DNA of 64,000 nucleotides from Cephalotus follicularis (lineage: Eukaryota > Streptophyta > Magnoliopsida > Oxalidales > Cephalotaceae). The stretch lies in contig BDDD01000916.1 of assembly GCA_001972305.1 (NCBI GenBank), forward strand, positions 326,109 to 390,108. Reading direction: 5' to 3'. Below, piece after piece: positions 22,441 to 34,340 of this stretch (position 1 is its first letter; each line of letters starts with the position of its first letter). The notes below the pieces were generated by a model, which ran no database searches, was not told the origin of the DNA, and worked only from the letters and a program-made list of their open reading frames with translations. Both the position numbers and the translations under genes were made by a program.

Positions 22441-24089
22441 CTAAGCACCAAGGCATTCCACATAACTGTTCCAAGGTAAAAAGGCCGGATCCTAATCTAA
22501 CAAACACAAACAATCACAAAATAACACATAGAAGCTCATGCATTCAAACAATCAACCAAAGCAAACAACACACACAACACACAAGCTGGTAGGCGCTCGA
22601 ACATGAAGCCACCTACCTGAAAAACGGTTGGAAACGAAGATTGCTTTATTCCTCCTTGGATTCTGGACTTCCTTCTGGCCGAGGACTGGCGTAGGCCCTA
22701 GATCGCCTTTCATATGGCCCTATATATGTGGGCAAGGACTCTTCTGCGAAAGGCCCCTGCTTGTCTTCTTCTTCCTTTTCCGCCAACATATGGCCCCATC
22801 TCCCACTTTACTCATCTCTCTCAATTTCTCCAGAACAATGGCGTGCAAGAAATGACGAAAAGCGTGTCCGCCGTCTGCTCTTCATCTTTTATACACATGA
22901 GAGAAGGTTCCAGAACTCTTTAGACCATTCCAACGGGTGCAGGCCATGTCTAACATCTTGGGCCGACCTCCTCCTATTGGACCAATCCAACACGCCTGGG
23001 CCGACTTCAGCAATCGGGCCTCTTCCTCTTCACTTCATTCTTGAGCCCAATTGCACATTACTTCAAAAACCGGCCCTAGGAATAAACATTTCCTCAAGCC
23101 CAAAATTGCTTAATACCTTACCCCATTTTGGCCTAAAGGAGAGAAAGGAATTCTAAGGCCCAATAATAATACTTTATAATATTTAGGGCTCTTACATAAG
23201 TGTTAGTCACTTAACGAGTTCTCGAACTCGTCTGATCATAAGACCTGAGCGACTGCTCTATATTGTATAGAGACAGTCATGCTTTGATGTCCACCTTACC
23301 CAGTTTTTTCGTAAGGCTGATAATCGGGTGGTCTTTGGGTATGATCGGATATATACGAATATAAGCGAGTACGCAATATGGGATTCTCACACCTGAGCGA
23401 AGGTGATCGGCCCTATTATGGTTTGATTGTTCTATGGACTTATGAAATCCTAGGCCAAGGCTGAAGTGGACTGAAAATTAGATTTCTGGAGAGTCTCCTA
23501 GTAATGATTAGATATTTTAGACATTGAGGTATCATCTAGAGTTGATACATATCCTTACCCTAGACCTCAATCGGGGATAAGTATGATAAGGGATTATAGT
23601 ACACGCGAACAGACGACTTAGAAAGTCTAGTGTCACGGCGGTGTGTAATAAATTATGAGAAAATTAATTAGATTAATTTTCCATCTGGATAATATAGGAT
23701 ATTATTCAGGGAGCATTTAAATATGTCTGGAACAATTTAGAATGACTTTAACCAAACCCTAGGGGTATTTCGGTAATTTATGTACACCACCGATTCTAAT
23801 CAAGATTTTAAAGGGTCCCTGCCCGATAATGATTTCTTCATAAATATGTTAGACATATTTAAGTCTTGGTGAAAATTATAAAATCAAATATTGGTTAGGT
23901 AGATTTTACAATTTGTGGAGACACATTTGTTTGATCTTACTTAATCAATATTCGGAGGGGATATGCAACATCGCTTGAATAGGTAGGACCTATTTATATG
24001 ATGTAGTGGTTAACTTCTTGGAGAAGTAAACATGTGTCGTACAAAGAATGATTTGGAATCATTATTGACATATCTATATGCCAACCCGG

Positions 24090-24220
24090 TTTAAGCGTCG
24101 ACGCTTTTGGATAAAGCCTCAACGCTAAACCATGCTTAAGCGTCAACGCCTCTTGGAGAAAGCGTTAACGCTAAACTATGTCAAAGCGTGGACACCTTTG
24201 TAGAAAGCGTCGACGCTTAG
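24090..24220. repeat. AAGCGTCGACGCTT palindrome array in LTR B2
   Basis: Six near-palindromic words spaced about 17-34 bp apart, e.g. AAGCGTCGACGCTT at 24,093-24,106 and 24,205-24,218, with mutated versions (AAGCGTCAACGCC, AAGCGTTAACGCT) between. Each can form a short hairpin. Confidence 0.8.
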
Positions 24221-24789
24221 TGCGTATCATACTTGCCCTAACCAGACGCATGAAATGCGCACGTTTCTCTCTCCCATTCCCAGCAGTTTTATCTTATTAG
24301 GGTTTCATGGGGGAGCCACGTTGAGATCATGGGATCATGTTTCCTTAGAGGAAGCGGCATGATCAGTGAATGGATGAGTGGGTGCAACTAGAAAGAGAGA
24401 GAAATCGGATGGCATAAAACAGAGAAAAGCATGGCATGCGTGTGTAGAGTTTTTGACACACATTGCTCGACAAGTCTAAGGTTGAACGAGTCATACACAT
24501 TGGGCAATCCCTTCTTGATATCTTCACCAAGTTTGTATCTAACCTAGGGTAGATTGTTGTTGACAATCTTTGTCAATCTCAATCTTCTCTTTGTGAGCAT
24601 TGTGAGAGAGAGTTGAGCGGGATAGAGTTTATTTGCAAAACCTGCTGCTTGCGTTTGGAACCAGGAGCTTGAAGCGGCACTGATTACATCTTGGAGAAGG
24701 AACTCAAAGATTTTGGGGAGTCTACTCAAGCAAGTAGCGGCAAAGAATGAAGGAGCCATCACCATACGATATATCACTACAAGAAATAA

Positions 24790-24965
24790 GGGCATTTGAA
24801 ACGCCCTCTTTTGAAACGGAACACGCGGCCGTTTCAAAAGGGTGGCCTTTTGAAACGGTTATGCATAACCGTTTCAAAAGATAAGGACTTTTGAAACGGT
24901 TATCTTTTCTCCGTTTCAAAAGGCCATAACCTTTTGAAACGGTTGTTAGTAACCGTTTCAAAAAG
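24790..24965. repeat. CACTA left subterminal repeats
   Basis: About nine copies of the 12-mer CTTTTGAAACGG or its complement, often as inverted pairs (e.g. GAAACGGTTAT...ATAACCGTTTC). Confidence 0.85.
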
Positions 24966-26758
24966 TCAAGTTCTTTTTAAAACCCCGAAATCCATCTGCA
25001 ATCTCACTTTTACACTCTCATCTCTTTCATCTCTCTCTCTGTGTCCACCGTACGCTCTGGCTAAGTCACCGTTACCGGTACCAGCAACGCTCATCACGGT
25101 AAGCACCACAAAACTTTTGCTCTCTCTTTCTCTCCATCTCGCTCTCTCTGTCTCTAAGCCTCTCTCTGTCTCTCTCTCACACTCTCTCCCTCTCTCTGTC
25201 ACTGGCTGCGGCACCCCCGCACCACCACCACCACCACCAGTCAAAATTAGGAAAAGTATTAATTACATATTGTATGGAGATTTAGATTTTTACCCTTAGA
25301 CATAAGCTCATCGATGAGAAAATTGTAGAAATCGACACCTTTTTGGTTCACTCCCCCACTGATGGTTCCGTCTAATTAAGAACAAAATTTACAAAAAAAA
25401 CACCACTTAGTTAAGGTTTTTGTCATTTAAATGTTCCACATGTTTCTGCTATTATATTTTAATAACTTTGCGTTACTCCAATTTTTTTCACTTCAACACA
25501 GTTAATCATCTATATTGATAAGAGATGAATAAGTGTGTAATAAAGATTGTTAATGTGTAAATGCAAAATAGTTGAGAAAATGTTGATTTTCTTCGGAAAC
25601 CTGAAATATGAGATCCTGAAAAGACCAAAATGATCTCCGAAAGTGATGTAGGACACTTTGATATAAAATTAAATTTGTGATCTTCATTGAAATGTGTTTT
25701 AAGAAGTTTATTTTGTTTAGTATAAATAGGGTTTCTTCGGTTTATTATATATAAGATTGTTATAATTACAGTTTTAAGTTTTTTTAATAAAAAAATTATT
25801 ATTTTGAGGTTTTTTCTTAATTCTTTTTGTGTATTTAAGGACTCCGAGTAGATTCTAAAATTTATGGAGTTGTACACTTGAAATTGCTTTTTACAACCCT
25901 CCCTCCACAACTTTTTCATGTGTCAGAAGGTTACTTTTGGATTCCTAAGTCAGATTAAGAAATCTATAGGGTTTGGATTTGAGGTTAGCTTCTCTTGTGG
26001 CAGTCAATTATTTTTAACTGGCTTATAATTTCTGTTGCAGTCAATTATTTTCTCTCACTATCGACTCAACTCACAGTAGTGGACAATCTTCGAAGCTTCA
26101 CTGTTGACAGAGGTAATCTTCGAATCTTCACTGTCGACAGAGGTCGCCATTAGTTGGTTGTTACTTGTGCATTTGGAAGTAGCATAAAACCTTAGGTGAT
26201 ACCTCAATATTAGTTATGTTTAATTCCTTACTTCGGATGGTCTATGGTGATGTAATTGCCAATCATATGTCAAATTTGCAGGTGTAAGGTAGAATACGGT
26301 AGTTGCATGCATATCTAGAATAATTCATTCGAAATCACTTGTGATGTATGCAATAAGATTTATATTCTGATTCCAAAATATGGGACTGTGATTACAGCTA
26401 CAGAAATCTAGAAAAGATCTAGTTTGAATAAAATTAAAGAGGAATGGGGAGTAAAATAAGAACATGTGTGGCATAACAACTGGCTGGTCTCAAGATAGAA
26501 TGATTCCAAAAATTCTAATCCATCTCAACTACTTAGACACCTTTTGGAGCAACCAACTAACAAAATGAGTAATGATAATACAAAAAGATTAATTGAGCCA
26601 CAAGTTACAAGTTCTTGCCTCCCTATTTAAGATGGTTTTCCCATGAGTGAGTTGCATGACAGCACTTTCTGGTCCCCTCCTTCCTGTCTATTCTTATGCA
26701 TGTCTAATTGTTACTATTTGTGTTTTTGTTGTTAGGGATCAAAGGTCATAATATAGAG

Positions 26759-29700
26759 ATGGATAAGACTTGGATTGATTTACGTAGAATAAATCCAAGA
26801 GCATTTGTTGAAGGGGTTAGAATGTTTTTGAACTTTGCATATATGAACAAAAATCAGGGCGAATTTATCCGTTGCCCATGTATCAAATGTGCTAATCGTT
26901 ATTATCATGGTAGAGATACTGTCAATGAGCATTTGATGCTAGATGGTTTTCTAACAAGTTATAAGAAATGGACAAGACATGGTGAAGGTAATATTGGAAA
27001 TACAGTTAATGTGAGCGATGCTATGATTGTGGATCATAATAGAGGAGATGATGTACAAGTTGAATCAAGTTTGAGAGGTAATATGATAGAAATGGTACGC
27101 GAGGGAGTAGGGATTCCAGAAGTAGAAGGAAATATGGTTGACAATGAAGAACCAGAACTTGACACTATTGTGGGGTCTGATGAAGATAGTGCAAAGTTTT
27201 TAAAACTTTTAAAAGATGCAGAAACAGAGTTATTCCCGAATTGTAAGGAGTTCACGACACTATCATTTACCGTTGAACTATTGCACTTAAAGGTGCTTAA
27301 TGGATGGACAAATAAGTCTTTTACTATGTTGTTGCAATTCTTGCAAAAAAGTTTGGCGCGATGCCAAGATTCCGACATCATACTATCAGGCTAACAAGAT
27401 GACTTCAGAGTTAGGGTTCAAGTATGAAACATGGGATGCATGTCCTAATAGTTGTATGTTGTTCCGTAATGAGACCGTAGATCTTGAAAAGTGTGACATT
27501 TGTAATGCTTCAAGATATAAAAAAGTAGATGGTGATAGTGACACAAATAATGCGAGTAAGGGCTTAAAGATAGCTGTCAAAAAAGTGAGGTACTTACCAT
27601 TGAAGCCGAGATTGCAGAGATATTTTTGGTCAACAAAAACTGCTCCCCTCATGAGATGGCATGCAGAGGAACGTATTGATGACGGTGTCATGAGGCATCC
27701 TGCAGATTCTCTTGTATGGAAAAAATTTGATGAACGAAATCCAATCTTCGCAAGTGACAGTCGGAATGTTAGGCTCGGTTTAGCAAGTGATGGGTTCAAT
27801 CCGTTCGGCAATATGTCCATCGCTCATAGTACTTGGCCTGTGGTTGTCATGCCGTATAATTTGCCTCCATGGTTATGCATGAAACAACCACATTTCATTG
27901 TGTCCATGCTTATCGATGGTCCTAACGGACCTGGAAATAAGATTGATGTGTACTTGCAGCTACTAATTGAAGAGTTAAATGAGTTATGGAAGGACGGGAT
28001 AACTACTTATGATGCATCAAGGAAAGAGATGTTTAAATTACATGCAGCTCTATTATGGACGATCAATGACTTTCCGGCATACGGAGACTTGTCTGGATGG
28101 AGCACAAAAGGGAAATTTGCTTGTCCTCCTTGCAACATGAATCCTAATTCTTTATGGTTGTACCATAGTGGTAAGTGGTGCTACCCTGGCCATCGTCCAT
28201 TCTTGCCCAGGAATCATAAATTTCGAAGAGATAGAGTATCATTTTTTGAACAAAAGGTTGATATGAGGCAACAACCACATGTGTTATCCGGTGAAGAATT
28301 GTTGCAACAATTAAGGGACATTGACATGGAAACGATATATAAGAAGGATGATGTCTTAAAAAAGAGGAAAAGAGAAGAATTCGAAGAACAACGAGAAAAA
28401 GAAACGAAAATGCCTTCGAAAAAGACACACAATTGGAAAAAGAAGAGTATATTTTTTGAATTGCCATATTGGGAGCATAATTTGGTTCGCCACAATCTTG
28501 ATGTCATGCATATTGAGAAGAATATATGTGACAATGTTTTGTTTACCTTGTTAGGGGTTAAAGGAAAAACGAAAGACCACTTGAAAGGTCGGAAAGACCT
28601 CAAAGACTTGGGCATTAGGCCGAATTTGCATCCTATAGTGAGAGGGGCAAATCTACAGTACTTACCTCCTGCTGAATTTACGATGAGCAAGCAGGAGAAG
28701 GACATATTCTTGAAAGTGTTGAAGGATGTCAAAGTCCCCGATGGTTACTCATCTAATATATCTCGACGTGTGCACCTGCAAGACCGTAGTATTTCAGGAT
28801 TGAAGAGTCATGATAGCCACATTCTAATGCAACAACTACTCCCAATAGTTTTACGAAAAGTGATGCCTAAGAATATTGTCAAAGCATTGATTGAATTAGG
28901 TAGTTGCTTCAGGCAATTGTGCTCAAAAGTAAATAATTTATCTGATATTGAGAAGCTTCAGGATCGTATGACTATTACGATTTGCAGTCTTGAGATGATA
29001 TTTCCACCATCATTCTTTGATGTGATGGAGCACTTGCCTATTCATCTACCGTCTGAGTTATCTATGGCTAGTGCAGTACAATTCCGCTGGATATATCCAA
29101 TTGAACAGGTATGTATTTGTGCTTTTTAACGTTATTAACACATGTATCATACGTTTGAACACTATTGAGTATTCTCTATTCCTTTAGGTTTATCCAAACA
29201 CTTAAAAAATATGTGCGCAATCGGGCACATCCTGAAGTTTCAATTGTGAAAGGGATTTTGTTGGAAGAGTGCATGAATTTCTGTGTTCGGTATTTGGATG
29301 ATAGTTTGGAAACCAAGTCTAAACGACCAATGAGAAATGATGATGGAGGTGATGTCCATGGTCATATCCTAGGGAAAATAAATAAGTTCCGACTATCACC
29401 CGTGACGAGATTACAAGTTCATCGATATGTGCTCGCCAATACTGAGGCAGTACAACCATTTATGCAGTAAGTCACTATACCCGATGTAATATTAAATGCA
29501 TATTTGTTTCCATTAATAATGTCCAAATTAATGTTACAGGGCACACCTTGAAGAATTAAGACAACAACATCCTCATGATCCTCGTCTAGTTGACAAGGTT
29601 CATCACGAGTCATTCCACACATGGTTTAAGCACCATGTAAGTAGTACACTATTATATATAACGGATTAGTATTGAAAAAATGCACTTCCTGCAATAAAAT

Positions 29701-30440
29701 TTCATTGTCTGTGGTCTAAAATACAGGTTCAAACTATGATTTTAAGTAGTCAACAAGTTTCAGATGAAATCAAAAATCTATCAATTGGTCCTAAACAAGA
29801 GGCAACAAAGTTCAAAGGTTATATTGTTAATGGCTTTCGTTTTCGCACGAAAGAAGTTGAGAAGCATAGGAATACTCAAAATAGCGGTGTGTTGCTAAGA
29901 GCAAAAACATTGAGTTAGGCTAGTAGAAGAGACAAGAACCCTCGTGAAGGAATTGTAGCATACTACGGAGAGTTGACTGAAATCATTGAAATTCGATATA
30001 CTAATCTCTTGAAGTTTGTGTTGTTTAGATGCAATTGGATTAACAATCAACAAGGGAAAAAAGATGATGAGTTTAAATTTACACTTGTCAACTTCAATCA
30101 CTTGTTGTACAATAACGATTTATTGGGCGATGAACCTTTCATCTTAGCAGAGCAAGCAGAGCAAGTTTGGTACGTGCAAGACCCGACAGAACCAGATTGG
30201 CATGTCGTTGTTCCTTTGACAGCCAGAGACAAGTTTGACATGTACTCGTCGGAGGATTTGGTTCACCCAATAGGAATTCCACAAGTTTAGCCCTTCAGTA
30301 TGCAAGAGTTGGATAACATTGGACCGAATCGTACTCACAATGTAGTGTCTTGGGTGAGAGAAGGGATTGATGGGGAGACTATTAACACAGTGCTTCCAAA
30401 TAATGATATAGATAATGGGAGTGAGAGCAATGATGATTGA
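26759..30440 (+). pseudogene. CACTA transposase (TNPD-like), degenerate
   Basis: It starts MDKTWIDLRRINPRAFVEGV with a Cys-rich FIRCPCIKCANRYYHGRDTV, the transposase-associated domain. Then come ACPNSCMLFRNE and CDICNASRYKK, VMPYNLPPWLCMKQPHFI and PGHRPFLPRNHKFRRDRVSF (Transposase_21), then LRKVMPKNIVKALIELGSCF and MEHLPIHLPSELSMA (DUF4218). After introns the DUF4216-like end FVLFRCNWINNQQGK...WYVQDPTEPDWHVV follows. Introns lie at about 29,109-29,187, 29,469-29,539 and 29,638-29,727. Lesions are a frameshift at an A6 run (27,345-27,350), a TAG at about 29,916 and a TAG at about 30,288; the natural end is near 30,440. The catalytic protein would cut and rejoin the element ends; this copy cannot make it intact. 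Confidence 0.9.
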
Positions 30441-32052
30441 CATTGTTTTTCAATTTGAAATTTAGTTATGTACTCATTAATAAAGTTGTACAATGAAGCT
30501 GTTTTAATGCCCTCTGTTTTAATGGCATAATGATGAAATCAGTAATTAAATGACGAGATCTTGTTTTCTTTATTGGGAGCTGGATTTCATATATTCTGGT
30601 TTCAAATTCAATAACTTTTTTTCATGGATATACTTGTATAATCATTAAGCTGTTTATGCATTGTTCATTGTCTGCTTTGTAGTTGTAGGTTTAAATCAGG
30701 GCATAAGAATTTGTTTGTGCATGTCTTTTTATGAGTTCGTCCATAAGATGTGTCATTATAGGGCTTTTATGTTTTATTTGCTTCAATTGGAGGGACTTGT
30801 TTATTCATATCCATAATGTGGGAAGAAGAATCTCGCAAATAAAGGAAACCCATATTGCAAAAAGGATTAGCATGCAGCTATTGGAAAATTTGTGCTACTT
30901 GTTGGCTGTTGTTGTGAGCTATTGGCAAACAGTATTAGCCTACCTGTTGTCTGGTCCTTTATTGTTTTTCTTCCCATTTTTTTTCTAATTTGTAGGTTGG
31001 TATGTTTGTATATTGGGTTGATCAAAGTTAAATAGAGTTGTGTTGTTATGTTAGATCTCCAGTGGGCCCTTAATTGATGTACAATTGAATATAGGTTTTG
31101 GCCCTTAATTGATGTGTATAAAATTTCTTATTTATGCCCTCACCCCTCACCCCTCACCCTATTAGTGGGCTTAAAAAATCGATTTGATATAAAGTTATGT
31201 AGAGAACTTTTTTTTATAAAAAAAATAAAAAAGCATAAAATAAAAAATAAAAATAAAAAAGTTACTATGATGCTGTTATATTTCCTTGGTTTTGGACAGG
31301 AGCAGGTGTTGTCCAATATTGCTTCACTGCGTATAGGATCTTCTCTCTCTGGTGAGGTCCCTTTTCATGATCCACAATTCTGCTTTCCCATTGCATACCA
31401 TCTGTGATGCTCTTGATCTTCACCAAGAGATCAACATCATCTCTTATAGCAGATTATATAGCAGATTATAGCAGATTATATAGAAGTACAACAAATTTTT
31501 ATAAAAACAGAATCATTTGCAAAGACTCATGAAATAGTTGCATATCTATTTTGGAACTTACTGAAAAAGAAAATATGATCAAAAGGAGTGGGAAATTTAT
31601 CTGCTGTTGTCCAAAAGTCATTATGTAAGTAACAACAGAATACAAGTAAGTGTGATCTCATTGAGACATCCAATACAGGTCATTTTCTACTTGACTTCTT
31701 TGACAAATGCCCATAGTGACTCATTTAGGATAGTCATAAGAATTGATTACGATCATTATATGACTTGTTGGCTTGTGGCAGTGCTAGTATATGTATGAAT
31801 CTTGATGTATTGGATATGCATGCTTTTCATATTGACGAGTTGAGATGATTATCCTCCATATTTGTATGATAAATTCTTTAAGATGTGGTCTGATGCTGAT
31901 TGAGTCCTCAACATATAAATTGTGATGTTTATCAGGTGGCATGGATCCGATAAACGGATACAACATGCCCGATTTTGGGGAAATATTAAGAGTATGATAA
32001 TTTATCTCATATTTTTGACTTTGCATACATGAGTTCATGTTTGTATCGGTCG

Positions 32053-32823
32053 ATGGCAGGCAAGAGAGTTCGCGGTATACACATGGATGACTTACGTGAA
32101 GAGCCTAATCAACAGATATCTCTCCCTCATGCTAGATCACATGAAGGGACACAATGGCAGGTGTACATGTGTTCAGGAACTGTTTCATTTTAAATTTTTT
32201 TTAATTTGGGAGGATGCAATGTCACCAATATAGAAACTAGTTCATTTTTTTTCATACATGAAGAAAATTGATACGATGCAACTTACAAACATGTTATCAT
32301 TAATCTTATAGGAGCATCTACTGCATCTGATGGCAATCCTTCTGTAAATAAAGTTAGAGGGCCTGCAAAACCCCTTAAGCAGTGGGGCACAGATAAAAAA
32401 TTGATCTTAGAGTGGAATGAATTTCACCAACCTGTTGGACCAAACGCTTCATTATTGGCAGGACAATTGGGGAGCTTTGCTCGGGATGGTAATTTGTTAC
32501 CGTTGACAATCACTTCATGGAGTGGGATGGATCAATCTGTGTTAGATAACATTTGGGAAGACATTTTAGTAAAAAATACTTCAATTATGATATTAAGTTC
32601 TCAATATTTTTTTATATTTGATCTTCTCAACTATGATGTCTAATTTTGGATTTTTTAGAGCAACACCAATGCACCCCCGGAATACAGAACAATTTGCATG
32701 AGGTCGATCAACAAAAAATGGAGGTTATGGAAACATAGAGTAAAGCAGGAATACTACTTGGTTCACCAAACAGACGAGGAGCGTAGGGCAAACCCTCCTC
32801 CTAGGTTGAATCCTGAGCTTTAA
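32053..32823 (+). pseudogene. CACTA second gene (Transposase_24 / TNPA-like)
   Basis: The first exon begins MAGKRVRGIHMDDLREEP (32,053-32,160). After an intron, a second piece (from about 32,312) reads RGPAKPLKQWGTDKKL then LEWNEFHQPVGPNASLLAGQ and LGSFARDGNLLPLTITSW. This is the plant Ptta/En/Spm transposase family that acts with the main transposase and is thought to bind subterminal repeats. A third piece (from about 32,659) reads INKKWRLWKHRVKQEYY and stops at 32,823. The phase between exons 1 and 2 does not agree with the obvious splice sites, so exon borders are uncertain or a frameshift is present. The product is short for the family and may be truncated. Confidence 0.75.
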
Positions 32824-32930
32824 AGTGAGTTTTATAAAAACCATGTGGTGACTTCCGAAAGGAAGTTGTCATATGGAACATCATATCCGTTCTCAGTATT
32901 GTTTTAGGGAACGAGTGTGACATTTTGGTA

Positions 32931-33126
32931 TGTTGTGTTGAATTTCATATGTTCCAAGTTATTATAGTGAGCAGGTGGCAATGCTGGTTTCAATTGTTGG
33001 ATGCCCAGTATTTCTGGGCATATTGGGCAGGGATGTTGTGTTGAATTTCATATGTTCCAAGTTATTATAGTGAGCAGGTGGCAATGCTGGTTTCAATTGC
33101 ATTTCTGGGCATATTGGGCAGGGATG
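32931..33126. repeat. 103-bp tandem duplication in the CACTA 3' region
   Basis: TGTTGTGTTGAATTTCATAT begins at 32,931 and again at 33,034, followed in both by the same run through GGGCATATTGGGCAGGGATG. The second copy lacks about 13 bp (around GGATGCCCAGT). The near identity implies a recent duplication. Confidence 0.9.
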
Positions 33127-33174
33127 TTGGTTGAATTCCATGCAATGCTGGTATCAATCGTTTAAAAAAAACCC

Positions 33175-33655
33175 TTTTTGAAACGAAATTACCGTTTCAA
33201 AAGGGTGTTAAATATAAAAAAAATGGCCTGAACCCTTTTGAAACGGTACATTCAGACCGTTTCAAAAGGTTGGCTTTTGAAACGGTTTCTGCCGTTTCAA
33301 AAGGGTCTACCTTTTGAAACGGCTAATTTACCGTTTCAAAAGGGTCCACCTTTTGAAACGGCTGTTACCGTTTCAAAAGCCCACCTATTGAAACGATAAC
33401 TTTGCCGTTTCAAAAGGTTAACCCTTTTGAAACGGTAAGGTCTTCCGTTTCAAAAGGTGGGCTTTTGAAACGGAAAATTGTACCGTTTCAAAAGATAGGC
33501 TTTTGAAACGGTTTTTGCCGTTTCAAAAGGCTATTGATACGCCACTTTTTTGAAATTCCATTTTTCCGTTTCAAAACCGTTTCAATTGACCTTTTGAAAC
33601 GGAAAATTTGACCTTTTGAAACGGAATCCATCCGTTTCAAAAGGCCTGTTTTTTT
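33175..33655. repeat. CACTA right subterminal repeats
   Basis: More than 20 copies of CTTTTGAAACGG or its complement lie in alternating orientation at spacings of roughly 15-25 bp, giving a chain of inverted pairs. It is much denser and longer than the left array. Confidence 0.9.
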
Positions 33656-33949
33656 GTAGTGTATACTCCTTGTCTCTCTCTATGTTGCCATGTTGGTGTA
33701 TCACATTTGCATGTATGGGTGATACCAATTCAATTATGATATAATGTGATGATCCTTAGCTTGTGTATTCTCTGAATTGGACCACTTTTTGGTGTTAGAG
33801 GCTTTGTCTTCCGCAGCCGTATTGTTTAAAAAAAATTTTGTTTGACCTTTTAACACCCTTGGTCCGGATTCACCATATGGGGATGGACTACCATTCCCAA
33901 CAAAGTGTCCTCTAGAACTACAGACACGTGGTCGGATCATTTACAATAT

Positions 33950-34340
33950 GAAAAGATAACGCTCAATAATGCTCCGGCGTCAAATCAGGGAAGTGGTAAG
34001 ATACTCAGTTGTTTCCTAGCGGTACAATAATCATTTCCGCAAGTTAAGGAAAGCAGTTACAGCCAGGTTCTATAAGTACTACAAAACAATACATTACACA
34101 GGTCCGCCATTTTTACACTAAAAGAACCTTATTGATTTCTTCTTTGTACACTGCATGACTTAAGCATCGGAGAGTCCCCGTGAGTAAAACCTCTTGATTT
34201 TTCAATTAGTTTGATATTTGTGTGCAGGGAATATCCTGAAACACTAAACCTTATACCGTTCTCGGAGTATTCAGTTAATTTCCCTCTACAAATCAAAAAA
34301 TTTCACGTGAGGGACTGTTGAGGAGTTGATTCTTGCATCA
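33950..34340 (+). repeat. Possible gypsy LTR tail fragment
   Basis: The string CTTAAGCATCGGAGAGTCCCCGTGAG followed by TTTGTGTGCAGGGAATATCC has the look of the R-U5 end of plant gypsy LTRs, where a similar CGTCGGAG...GCAGG pattern is common. No partner LTR or coding region was found. Confidence 0.3.

Larger units (their letters stand above)
20970..23196 (+). mobile_element. Family C solo LTR, copy C3
   Basis: Inserted in LTR B2 with a perfect 5-bp duplication, TAAGT (20,965-20,969 and 23,197-23,201). The host sequence GTTGTGTATAAGT joins GTTAGTCACTTA across the insertion exactly as in the uninterrupted B1. The start is TTTCACGTCCCGAATCGTGG (first G of TG mutated) and the end is GGGCTCTTACA. 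It has no coding region. Confidence 0.92.
24775..33661 (+). mobile_element. CACTA (En/Spm-type) DNA transposon
   Basis: Terminal inverted repeats begin CACTACAAGAAATAAGGGC (left) and, reverse-complemented, CACTACAAAAAAACAGGCC (right). The flanking 3-bp duplication is TAT (24,772-24,774 and 33,662-33,664), as expected for this superfamily. Both subterminal zones carry many copies of CTTTTGAAACGG in both orientations, the presumed binding sites for the element's own DNA-binding protein. Inside are a spliced transposase gene (Transposase_21 type) and a second gene of the plant Ptta/En/Spm type, both damaged. The element sits in the 3' part of LTR B2. Confidence 0.95.
20930..33855 (+). mobile_element. 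Family B LTR (copy B2), split by two later insertions
   Basis: The LTR is in three pieces: 20,930-20,969, 23,197-24,774 and 33,662-33,855. Removing C3 and the CACTA element, with one copy of each target duplication, leaves about 1.8 kb that is collinear with B1 (4726-6402, reverse complement). It starts TGTCAGTAGTGACTCC and ends near TTTTAACA. The outer 5-mers (TCTCA left, CCCTT right) do not match, so it may be a solo LTR with altered flanks or a recombinant. No internal region of its own is attached. Confidence 0.8.

Noticed and set aside
24966-25299. Arg/Glu-rich and Leu/Ser-rich ORFs near the left CACTA end
   Set aside because: They read through CTCTCT low-complexity sequence in the element's leader; both strands are open.
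30731-30988. 85-residue ORF with hydrophobic end downstream of the CACTA transposase
   Set aside because: No family resemblance, AT-rich composition, poly-T-driven hydrophobic tail.
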